A stretch of DNA of 5,219 nucleotides from Nitrospirota bacterium (GCA_016212245.1 JACRGU010000059.1:1-5219), one strand, 5' to 3'; shown: positions 1 to 5,173, counted from the first letter of the stretch. Program-made: numbers and translations. The notes: a model not told the origin generated them from the sequence alone.

Positions 1-396
1 CATGAGATGTCTCAGCAGCCTTCTCAGAAGCACATTCTCAGGGCAATAACAACCAGATGCTGCAGCCTTTGATTTACCCATGATGAGGAGTGTAATCCCA
101 TTGATTTGGTATCCAATACCCTCTGGTAGGTCATCAACCTTTGGACTAAGTTTAAATATCCTGCCCATGCTCCCTGGCTTTGCCCCAGTCCTCTCCTCAA
201 TAAGCTCTGCCATGTCTGATATGGGTCTGATCTTTTCAGCCTCGTCCTTCGGTATGCCTAAGGCAGACGCAAGATTTGCATCAGGATCTGCATCAACCGC
301 GATAACCCTTTTCCCCTCTGCTACAAATAGATGGCTTAATAGAGAAGCAAGTGTAGTCTTACCAACGCCACCCTTACCTGTTATCGCTATCTTCAT
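1..396 (-). CDS. cooC: CooC-family nickel-insertion ATPase (CODH maturation), N-terminal part
   Basis: The minus strand encodes 132 residues starting at ATG 396-394; the gene runs off the left edge of the window. It opens with a deviant Walker A loop, GKGGVGKT (residues 7-14), followed by the VDADPDANL segment (34-42), the hallmark of the SIMIBI/MinD class that also includes NifH and ArsA. A Cys-x-Cys motif lies at residues 116-118 in a GCYCPEN context. In CooC proteins this motif binds metal at the dimer interface. The family uses ATP-driven dimerisation to help insert nickel into the C-cluster of carbon monoxide dehydrogenase, or to mature the acetyl-CoA synthase. No CODH subunit is visible here, so the client enzyme is unknown and may lie to the left. 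No Shine-Dalgarno sequence precedes the start. MinD or another P-loop maturase is less likely because of the CxC motif. Confidence 0.88.
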   Translation of the reverse strand, partial: MKIAITGKGGVGKTTLASLLSHLFVAEGKRVIAVDADPDANLASALGIPKDEAEKIRPISDMAELIEERTGAKPGSMGRIFKLSPKVDDLPEGIGYQINGITLLIMGKSKAAASGCYCPENVLLRRLLRHLM

Positions 397-403
397 ACAT
401 ATT

Positions 404-432
404 AAGATAAAAGTTAAACCCGAATTACGCAA
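404..432 (-). promoter_or_regulatory. candidate promoter for cooC, near-leaderless
   Basis: Read on the minus strand, TTGCGT (432-427) and TATCTT (409-404) are separated by 17 bp. The predicted transcription start is about position 397, one base before the ATG at 396. This agrees with the absence of a Shine-Dalgarno sequence, but both hexamers are weak matches (3/6 and 4/6 to the sigma-70 consensus). Confidence 0.25.
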
Positions 433-448
433 GAGTTACTGTCAAAAT

Positions 449-489
449 GTCACCCTGAACTGGATTCAGGGTCAGGGTTCGGCATGACA
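449..489. repeat. 41-bp palindromic repeat in the cooC/argD divergent spacer
   Basis: The element is bounded by TGTCA (449-453) and its inverted copy TGACA (485-489). It contains a perfect 8-bp stem, ACCCTGAA (452-459) with TTCAGGGT (465-472), around a 5-base loop. It has no coding potential of its own and no U-tract, so it does not look like a standard terminator. The TGTCA...TGACA ends and inner CCTGAA/TTCAGG hairpin resemble dispersed intergenic palindromes common in bacterial genomes. Its copy number cannot be judged from one window. Confidence 0.6.
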
Positions 490-532
490 AATAACAGGGC
501 TTTACTACACATCCTTGCATAATTCTGGTTGT

Positions 533-561
533 TTGATTTTTCTCGGATTTTTCGTTATTAT
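533..561 (+). promoter_or_regulatory. predicted sigma-70 type promoter of argD, leaderless configuration
   Basis: TTGATT (533-538, 4/6 to consensus) and TATTAT (556-561, 5/6) are spaced by exactly 17 bp. Placing the -10 hexamer at -12 to -7 puts transcription start at position 568, which is the A of the argD ATG. No Shine-Dalgarno sequence precedes that ATG (the nearby CACCTC is its complement), which fits a leaderless mRNA. No ArgR-type operator palindrome is evident. Confidence 0.5.
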
Positions 562-567
562 CACCTC

Positions 568-1764
568 ATGGAAACTAAAAAACTCCTTGAAGAATCAAGC
601 CGGTATATCATGAACACTTATGACAGATTACCCGTAGTCCTGAGGAAAGGGCGGGGTATGAAGGTATGGGGCTCTGATGGCAAAGAGTATCTCGACTTTG
701 CTGGAGGGGTAGCAGTAAACTGTTTAGGCCACTGCCATCCGAGGGTAGTCATTGCTATTCAGAAACAGGCACAGAGGCTTCTGCATGTTTCAAATTTTTA
801 TTACATAGAACCACAGATAAGACTGGCAAAACTGCTAATAGAACACTCTTTTGCTGATAAGGTATTCTTCTGTAACTCAGGTGCTGAAGCTAATGAGGCA
901 GCCATCAAGCTGGCGCGTAAATATGCAAAAGAACATATCAGCCAGAACCGCTATGAAATTATAACTGCACAGAATTCATTTCACGGAAGGACACTTGCGA
1001 CCCTGACTGCAACAGGGCAGGAAAAATTTAAACACGGTTTTGAACCGCTGGTGCCCGGGTTCAGGCATGTCCCATTCAACGATATAGCTACAATAAAGAA
1101 GGCAATAACAAAGGATACATGTGCCATCATGTTAGAACCCATACAGGGAGAAGGTGGAGTTAAGCTGCCAGACCATAATTATCTGAAAGAAGTGCGCGAG
1201 CTCTGTAACAAACACAATATTCTGCTTATACTCGATGAGGTACAGACAGGCATGGGGAGAACCGGGAAATTGTTTGCTTATGAACATTACGGGATTACAC
1301 CTGATATTATGACTATTGCTAAAGGCCTTGGTGGAGGTGTGCCCATAGGTGCAATGTTAGCAACAGATAAGGTTGCTTCTGCATTTCAGCCAGGTAATCA
1401 CGCTACAACCTTTGGTGGAAATCCGCTTGTCTGTGCTGCTGCAATAGCAACGATAGAGACACTTCTCGAGGACGGTTTTATCCTCGACCAGTGCAACAGG
1501 ATGGGAGAGTATCTGAAAAAAGGACTTGAACATCTCAGGACAGAATTTCCAAGCGTTATTGTAGACATAAGGGGTCTCGGGCTCCTGTTAGGCATGGAAC
1601 TGACAAGAGAATGTAACTCAGTGGTAAAGGCATGCCTTAATAGGGGGGTACTTGTAAATTGCACAGCAGGGAATGTTGTGCGGTTTATGCCTCCTTTAAT
1701 TGTGCAGGAAAAAGATATAGACCATCTCATTGATGTTCTTGGAGAGGCACTGGAGAGGTCATAA
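568..1764 (+). CDS. argD: acetylornithine aminotransferase (class III PLP aminotransferase)
   Basis: This 398-residue protein has the usual length for ArgD. It transfers an amino group from glutamate to N-acetylglutamate semialdehyde, giving N-acetylornithine in cytoplasmic arginine synthesis; the family often also acts in lysine synthesis. Visible motifs are the N-terminal MNTYDRLP segment (15-22), the PLP-phosphate loop SGAEA (104-108), FHGR (138-141), the cofactor-contacting Asp in DEVQ (D223) and the Schiff-base lysine K252 in AKGLGGGVPIG. An in-frame TTG at 529 would add 13 residues (FDFSRIFRYYHL and so on) unlike ArgD N-termini, and those codons overlap a good promoter, so ATG 568 is preferred. 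It lies 33 bp upstream of argF, which favours ArgD over other class III aminotransferases. It is intact, with all key residues present. Confidence 0.93.
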   Translation: METKKLLEESSRYIMNTYDRLPVVLRKGRGMKVWGSDGKEYLDFAGGVAVNCLGHCHPRVVIAIQKQAQRLLHVSNFYYIEPQIRLAKLLIEHSFADKVFFCNSGAEANEAAIKLARKYAKEHISQNRYEIITAQNSFHGRTLATLTATGQEKFKHGFEPLVPGFRHVPFNDIATIKKAITKDTCAIMLEPIQGEGGVKLPDHNYLKEVRELCNKHNILLILDEVQTGMGRTGKLFAYEHYGITPDIMTIAKGLGGGVPIGAMLATDKVASAFQPGNHATTFGGNPLVCAAAIATIETLLEDGFILDQCNRMGEYLKKGLEHLRTEFPSVIVDIRGLGLLLGMELTRECNSVVKACLNRGVLVNCTAGNVVRFMPPLIVQEKDIDHLIDVLGEALERS

Positions 1765-1767
1765 TAA

Positions 1768-1788
1768 TAGTAAGTAGATAGTAGACAG
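1768..1788 (+). repeat. three tandem heptads in the argD-argF spacer
   Basis: Three adjacent 7-bp units with consensus TAGWNAG are seen: TAGTAAG (1768-1774), TAGATAG (1775-1781) and TAGACAG (1782-1788). The array begins 3 bp after the argD stop codon. Its last bases merge into the AGGAG ribosome binding site of argF. Three degenerate units could arise by chance, but longer arrays of the same design occur elsewhere in the window. Confidence 0.45.
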
Positions 1789-1791
1789 GAG
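1787..1791 (+). promoter_or_regulatory. ribosome binding site of argF
   Basis: AGGAG ends 6 bases before the ATG at 1798, a normal spacing. It fixes this ATG as the argF start and contrasts with argD, cooC and xerD, which lack a recognisable site. Confidence 0.75.
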
Positions 1792-1797
1792 AATGAA

Positions 1798-2715
1798 ATG
1801 AAGAGGGATTTTCTGACATTATGGGATTTATCCTCTGAAGAGATAGATATTCTGCTTAAAAGGGCAATAGAATTTAAATCAGGTAAAGATGCAAATAAAT
1901 GCCCTTTGATTGGCAAAAGCATCGGCCTTCTATTCGAGAAGGCTTCAACGAGGACGCGGGTTTCATTTGAGGTCGGTATCTATCAGTTAGGTGCACAGGC
2001 AATTTATATGAACCCGAAAGAGATACAGCTTGGAAGAGGCGAGACCATTCATGACACAGCAAAGGTGTTATCAAGATACTTAGATGCGATCGTGATCAGG
2101 ACATTTAGCCATGGTACACTCATAGAGTTTGCATCAAATTCTTCTATTCCTGTAATCAATGGCCTGAGCGACCTGCATCACCCATGTCAGGCAATCGGAG
2201 ATCTGATGACCATCCTCGAAAAGAAGGGACGACTTAAGGGCATACGTCTTGCTTATATTGGTGATGGCAATAATGTTGCAAACTCGCTTATTGAGGCTGC
2301 ATCGAGGATGGAGATAGACATTGCTATTGCATGTCCTGAGGGCTGTGAGCCTGACCTTGATGTCCTCGAAAGGGCGAGGGCTGAAGCTGTGGGTGAGATC
2401 CTCATACTTAGGGACCCGAGAGAGGCTGCAGGGATGGCAGATGTGGTATATACAGATGTCTGGGTCAGTATGGGGCAGGAAAAAGAGGCAGAGGAGAAAA
2501 AAAGAAAGCTCAAGGACTATCAGGTAAACAACAGGCTTCTTTCGTGTGCAAAAAAGAATGCCATTGTGCTTCACTGCCTGCCTGCACACAGGGGCGAAGA
2601 GATTACAGATGATGTGATAGATGGCCCTCAAAGTGCAGTCCTCGACCAGGCTGAAAACAGATTGCATACACAGAAGGCACTGTTAGAATTTCTGCTTGGA
2701 AACAACACTCGATAG
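1798..2715 (+). CDS. argF: ornithine carbamoyltransferase
   Basis: A complete 305-residue protein of typical length for the family. It condenses ornithine with carbamoyl phosphate to give citrulline in the cytoplasm, normally as a trimer. The carbamoyl-phosphate loop STRTR is at 50-54, HPCQ at 128-131, the ornithine-binding SMG loop at 224-226 (DVWVSMGQ) and HCLPAHRG at 259-266. The SMG and HCLP motifs separate it from aspartate carbamoyltransferase and favour ornithine over acetylornithine or succinylornithine as substrate. The Lys/Glu-rich stretch after SMG (EKEAEEKKRKLKDY) is normal for this loop region. It follows argD by 33 bp and its last 20 bp overlap the next gene. The operonic position suits arginine biosynthesis rather than the catabolic arcB role, as no arcA or arcC is adjacent. 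Confidence 0.95.
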   Translation: MKRDFLTLWDLSSEEIDILLKRAIEFKSGKDANKCPLIGKSIGLLFEKASTRTRVSFEVGIYQLGAQAIYMNPKEIQLGRGETIHDTAKVLSRYLDAIVIRTFSHGTLIEFASNSSIPVINGLSDLHHPCQAIGDLMTILEKKGRLKGIRLAYIGDGNNVANSLIEAASRMEIDIAIACPEGCEPDLDVLERARAEAVGEILILRDPREAAGMADVVYTDVWVSMGQEKEAEEKKRKLKDYQVNNRLLSCAKKNAIVLHCLPAHRGEEITDDVIDGPQSAVLDQAENRLHTQKALLEFLLGNNTR

Positions 2716-3451
2716 CATAAGGGACATAAAACTCTATCAGTATAGATATGGATATCGCTTCTCTGTGGATGCACTTCTCCTTTATTCATTTGTAAATCTC
2801 AAGAGGGTCAGCAAGATTGCTGACCTCGGTGCTGGCTCAGGCATTGTAGGACTTCTACTCGCAAAGAAGTATCCTGATGCAGAGGTCACACTATTTGAAC
2901 TCCAGGACAGCCTTGTCAGGCTTGCAGAGAAGAATATTACCCTGAATTCTCTTGAAGACAGAGTTAGGGTAATAAAGACAGATATAAGAGAGATAAAAAC
3001 TCGTCACTCGCCACTCGTCACCCTGCACCGTATGGTACAGGGCGTCACTCGTCACTGTTTCGACCTTATTGTCTCAAACCCTCCTTTCAGGGGTGTTAAA
3101 AGCGGTCTTATAAGTACAGGAGAAGAAAAGGCTATTGCAAGACATGAGATAAGTCTTAAACTCCCTGAACTCATTGATGCAGTATCGTATCTCTCAATGG
3201 CAAAAGGCAGGTTCTGCATAATCTACCATCCTAATAGGCTTTTAGAACTTATAGAGACCATGAAGAAAAGAGGTCTGGAGCCAAAACGATTGAGGTTTGT
3301 GCATTCAAACACATCCTCAGAGGCAAAGATGACTTTACTTGAGGCTGTTAATGGAGGGCGCTCCGGTATGAAGGTAGAAAGACCGTTTTATATTTATAAA
3401 AAAGATGGTAGTTATACAGATGAAATGAAGGGAATCTACCTACATCTGTGA
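2696..3451 (+). CDS. TrmN6/YfiC-like class I SAM methyltransferase, carrying an in-frame repeat insertion
   Basis: A 251-residue methyltransferase starting at TTG 2696, 20 bp inside the end of argF, so probably translationally coupled. No strong Shine-Dalgarno sequence is seen. The N-terminus (TTLDSI...YRYGYRFSVDALLL, residues 3-29) is typical of the tRNA1(Val) adenine-37 N6-methyltransferase group. The SAM-binding glycine loop DLGAGSG is at 43-49, an acidic ELQDS after strand 2 at 68-72, and the catalytic NPPF at 128-131, diagnostic of amino-group N-methyltransferases. About 19 residues (102-121) between DIREIK and FDLIVSNPPF have no counterpart I can recall in the family. They are encoded by a heptad-repeat array with a hairpin, so they appear to be a repeat insertion in a surface loop before strand 4. 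The substrate could be tRNA or another nucleic acid; the precise TrmN6 assignment is inferred. Confidence 0.8.
   Translation: METTLDSIRDIKLYQYRYGYRFSVDALLLYSFVNLKRVSKIADLGAGSGIVGLLLAKKYPDAEVTLFELQDSLVRLAEKNITLNSLEDRVRVIKTDIREIKTRHSPLVTLHRMVQGVTRHCFDLIVSNPPFRGVKSGLISTGEEKAIARHEISLKLPELIDAVSYLSMAKGRFCIIYHPNRLLELIETMKKRGLEPKRLRFVHSNTSSEAKMTLLEAVNGGRSGMKVERPFYIYKKDGSYTDEMKGIYLHL
3001..3057 (+). repeat. heptad array with central hairpin inside the methyltransferase gene
   Basis: The left arm has units GTCACTC (3003-3009), GCCACTC (3010-3016) and GTCACCC (3017-3023). The right arm has GTCACTC (3044-3050) and GTCACTG (3051-3057), in the same orientation. Between the arms is a hairpin: CCCTG (3021-3025) pairs with CAGGG (3038-3042), and after one C/A mismatch ACC (3027-3029) pairs with GGT (3034-3036) around the loop GTAT. 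The block is 57 bp, a multiple of three, and introduces no stop codon in the gene's frame. Confidence 0.75.
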
Positions 3452-3496
3452 TTTATATTTTACTTATTAATTGATTTGGATTATTTATAGAACTAT

Positions 3497-3517
3497 TTGA
3501 CAATTTTTCTGTATAAT
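3497..3517 (+). promoter_or_regulatory. promoter-like hexamers upstream of the cytochrome gene, abnormal spacing
   Basis: The AT-rich 99-bp spacer (3452-3550) holds perfect TTGACA (3497-3502) and perfect TATAAT (3512-3517), but only 9 bp apart instead of about 17. They cannot serve together as a normal sigma-70 promoter. TATAAT alone would place transcription start near 3524 and give a leader of roughly 27 bases that includes the ribosome binding site. No matching -35 was found 16-18 bp upstream of it. No terminator hairpin for the preceding operon is seen here. Confidence 0.4.
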
Positions 3518-3537
3518 AGAGTAAATTTTTAATAAAA

Positions 3538-3545
3538 AGGAGGAG
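3538..3545 (+). promoter_or_regulatory. strong ribosome binding site of the cytochrome gene
   Basis: AGGAGGAG lies just upstream of ATG 3551, with 7 bases between AGGAGG and the start codon. A closer ATG at 3546 is out of frame and too near the site, so 3551 is the start. Confidence 0.8.
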
Positions 3546-3550
3546 ATGGT

Positions 3551-4129
3551 ATGGTAGTACTGAGGTTTCTGGGTATCTTGATTCTTTCACTCACCCTGCC
3601 TGCAATCTCGTTTGCAGCAGGAGGGCATGATGGGCTCAACTGCACCGGGTGTCATGACATTCATTCTGCAAAAGGGCCGATAATATTTGTGGTTCCAGAA
3701 AACAAGAAGAGCCTTAATCCAAAGACAAACCAACCTCATGCCACGACAACTGCACTCTGTCTTGGGTGCCATGAAACTATGGAAAGAGGCGGTCTGGGAA
3801 TTAAGGCAATCTCATCACACATAAGCCATCCTTACGGCGTAGCCCCTAATCCAAAGGTTGCCATTGTACCTGAAGTCTTTCTCAGGGATGGAAAGTTAGA
3901 ATGTGTAGGCTGTCATGACCCTCATCCTTCCAACCCCTATCACAGATATCTAAGGGTTGAGACAGCAAAGGGTGCAAAGATGGCTGAGTTCTGTGCCCTG
4001 TGTCATTCAGCAAAGGCAGACCCGAGGGTTTTAAAAGAGATGAAGGTATTTGACAGTATGGATCAGAGAAAAGTCTCTTTAGCACCTGCACCAGCAGCGC
4101 CAGAGGCAGCACCCAAGAAAAAGAAGTGA
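3551..4129 (+). CDS. secreted tetraheme cytochrome c (paired CXXCH type)
   Basis: This 192-residue exported protein has four heme-attachment motifs: CTGCH (31-35), CLGCH (70-74), CVGCH (118-122) and CALCH (148-152). The N-terminus is a Sec signal peptide: short with one Arg, hydrophobic residues 6-21, and likely cleavage after AISFA or AISFAA (22-23), so the mature protein should be periplasmic or surface-exposed. Spare histidines at 26, 38, 63, 90, 93, 125 and 131 could give bis-His ligation. GCHDIH and GCHDPH repeat the same pattern, suggesting internal duplication of a two-heme unit. The function is probably electron transfer; the partner is not visible. The C-terminus is an Ala/Pro-rich linker ending in four lysines (from about 176), unusual for a soluble cytochrome and possibly an interaction or anchoring tail. 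The gene has its own strong ribosome binding site and candidate promoter. No specific named family can be assigned with certainty. Confidence 0.88.
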   Translation: MVVLRFLGILILSLTLPAISFAAGGHDGLNCTGCHDIHSAKGPIIFVVPENKKSLNPKTNQPHATTTALCLGCHETMERGGLGIKAISSHISHPYGVAPNPKVAIVPEVFLRDGKLECVGCHDPHPSNPYHRYLRVETAKGAKMAEFCALCHSAKADPRVLKEMKVFDSMDQRKVSLAPAPAAPEAAPKKKK

Positions 4130-4148
4130 TAAAATGAGGTCAAATTTA

Positions 4149-4200
4149 GTCACTGGTCATTGGTCATCAGTCACTGACCAGTGACTGGTGACTGATGACT
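4149..4200. repeat. mirror heptad array between the cytochrome gene and xerD
   Basis: Four direct heptads, GTCACTG (4149-4155), GTCATTG (4156-4162), GTCATCA (4163-4169) and GTCACTG (4170-4176), are followed after AC by three inverted ones: CAGTGAC (4179-4185), TGGTGAC (4186-4192) and TGATGAC (4193-4199). This creates two perfect 12-bp stems that interleave: 4148-4159 with 4175-4186, and 4163-4174 with 4188-4199. A third option is CAGTCACTG (4168-4176) with CAGTGACTG (4179-4187). In RNA these compete with one another. The element could act as a terminator or processing site after the cytochrome gene, though no U-tract follows. Confidence 0.85.
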
Positions 4201-4207
4201 ATAATTA

Positions 4208-5077
4208 TTGGAGCTACTTAAGGATTTCCTCACATATCTCTCAGTAGAGAGAGGGCTTTCAAGAAATACTGTCGAGTCCTATGGGGCAGATCTCAAGAAA
4301 TTTCAGGGTTTTCTGTCGAAGAGAGGGAAAGGTGTTGAATCAGCCCTGAGGTCTGATATTGTTGATTTTATCGAGGGTCTCAGAGATGATTATTCCATAT
4401 CGAGTATATGCAGGTTTATATCTTCAATAAGAGGGTTATACAGATATCTGCTTATTGAGAAGATAATCAGTGCGGATCCTTCAGAGAACCTTCAGACACC
4501 AAAAAGGTGGGAGAGGCTTCCGAGGTCTCTCAGTATTTCTGATGTCATGGCTCTGCTTGAAACTAATGTGCCAGGTTCAACCACAATCAGGGATTCTGCA
4601 ATGCTTGAGCTGCTGTATTCCTCAGGCCTTCGAGTAAGCGAACTTGTCTCCCTGAAACTTGGAGATATCAATTTTGAAGCAGGGTTTTTAAGGGTTATAG
4701 GAAAAGGTTCAAAAGAACGTGTTGTCCCTGTTAACCTCAGGGCCATCGAGAAAATTAAGAAATATATACAGGAACAAAGGTCAAATATCCTGAAAAAAAG
4801 GCGATCCCCTTACCTTTTTATCACAAGAAGGGGAGGTCCGATGACAAGACAGCGATTCTGGCAGACAATAAAGATATTCGGTAAGAGACTCGGGATTGAG
4901 CTTTCACCACATACTATAAGACACTGTTTTGCAACACACCTGCTTGAGGGTGGCGCTGACCTCAGGTCAGTGCAGAAGATGCTCGGCCACTCTGATATAT
5001 CAACAACCCAGATTTATACAAAGGTAACAACCGACAGGATAAAAAAGGTTTATGCAGAACACCATCCGAGGGCCTGA
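4208..5077 (+). CDS. xerD: tyrosine recombinase XerD
   Basis: A 289-residue site-specific recombinase close to the usual XerC/XerD length. The N-terminal core-binding SAM-like domain (about 1-90, including LSRNTVESYGADL) precedes the catalytic domain. All six active-site residues are visible: R142 (SSGLRVSEL), K166 (GKGSKE), H235 and R238 (HTIRH), H261 (LGHSD) and the nucleophile Y270 (TTQIYTKV). The C-terminus, EHHPRA, matches the end of XerD rather than XerC. With a XerC partner it resolves chromosome dimers at dif; neither partner nor dif is seen here. The start is TTG 4208. An in-frame stop lies two codons upstream, so no earlier start is possible, and there is no Shine-Dalgarno sequence because a repeat array ends 8 bp before the start. 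It may be cotranscribed with the cytochrome gene. A different integrase role is possible but less likely. Confidence 0.9.
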   Translation: MELLKDFLTYLSVERGLSRNTVESYGADLKKFQGFLSKRGKGVESALRSDIVDFIEGLRDDYSISSICRFISSIRGLYRYLLIEKIISADPSENLQTPKRWERLPRSLSISDVMALLETNVPGSTTIRDSAMLELLYSSGLRVSELVSLKLGDINFEAGFLRVIGKGSKERVVPVNLRAIEKIKKYIQEQRSNILKKRRSPYLFITRRGGPMTRQRFWQTIKIFGKRLGIELSPHTIRHCFATHLLEGGADLRSVQKMLGHSDISTTQIYTKVTTDRIKKVYAEHHPRA

Positions 5078-5081
5078 AAAC

Positions 5082-5167
5082 AGTTTACTTAGTTTATTGA
5101 GTTTACTGAGTCTATAGAGTTGCAACTAACCCGAAAAACCGTGTAAACTGTGTAAACTAAATAACTC
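5082..5167. repeat. mirror array of 9-bp units downstream of xerD
   Basis: Four direct 9-bp units, AGTTTACTT (5082-5090), AGTTTATTG (5091-5099), AGTTTACTG (5100-5108) and AGTCTATAG (5109-5117), run into a perfect 10-bp palindrome AGTTGCAACT (5118-5127). After a short unrelated centre come three inverted units: GTGTAAACT (5141-5149), GTGTAAACT (5150-5158) and the degenerate AAATAACTC (5159-5167). Stems include ACAGTTTAC (5080-5088) with GTAAACTGT (5143-5151), and TTAGTTTA (5089-5096) with TAAACTAA (5153-5160). The array fills most of the 107-bp gap after xerD and stops just before the next gene's ribosome binding site. Confidence 0.8.
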
Positions 5168-5173
5168 TGGTGT

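Noticed and set aside
80..487. Plus-strand open frame of 135 codons opposite the CooC gene
   Set aside because: It is the antisense shadow of the CooC coding sequence, which has clear Walker A and CxC motifs, and its product has no recognisable domain.
529..567. Upstream TTG start extending ArgD by 13 residues
   Set aside because: The extra residues do not resemble ArgD N-termini, and the segment contains a well-formed -35/-10 pair whose start point is the ATG at 568.
1398..1922. Minus-strand open frame of 174 codons across the end of argD and start of argF
   Set aside because: It lies opposite two well-supported genes, and its Ser/Leu-rich product looks like a translation of their complement.
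2134..2667. Minus-strand open frame of 177 codons opposite argF
   Set aside because: It is fully antisense to conserved argF, including the HPCQ and HCLP coding regions, and shows no ribosome binding site or domain.
3452..3496. Rho-independent terminator after the methyltransferase gene
   Set aside because: The segment is AT-rich with no GC stem followed by a T-run.
4149..4200. CRISPR array
   Set aside because: The units are 7 bp without spacers and half are inverted, and no cas gene is present.
4200..4205. Perfect TATAAT just before xerD
   Set aside because: Only 2 bp separate it from the TTG start, so transcription would begin inside the gene, and there is no -35 at the right distance. 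It probably arises from the array end plus AT-rich sequence.
5082..5167. dif recombination site next to xerD
   Set aside because: No 28-bp dif-like pair of 11-bp XerC/XerD half-sites around a 6-bp centre is recognisable; the structure is explained by 9-bp units.
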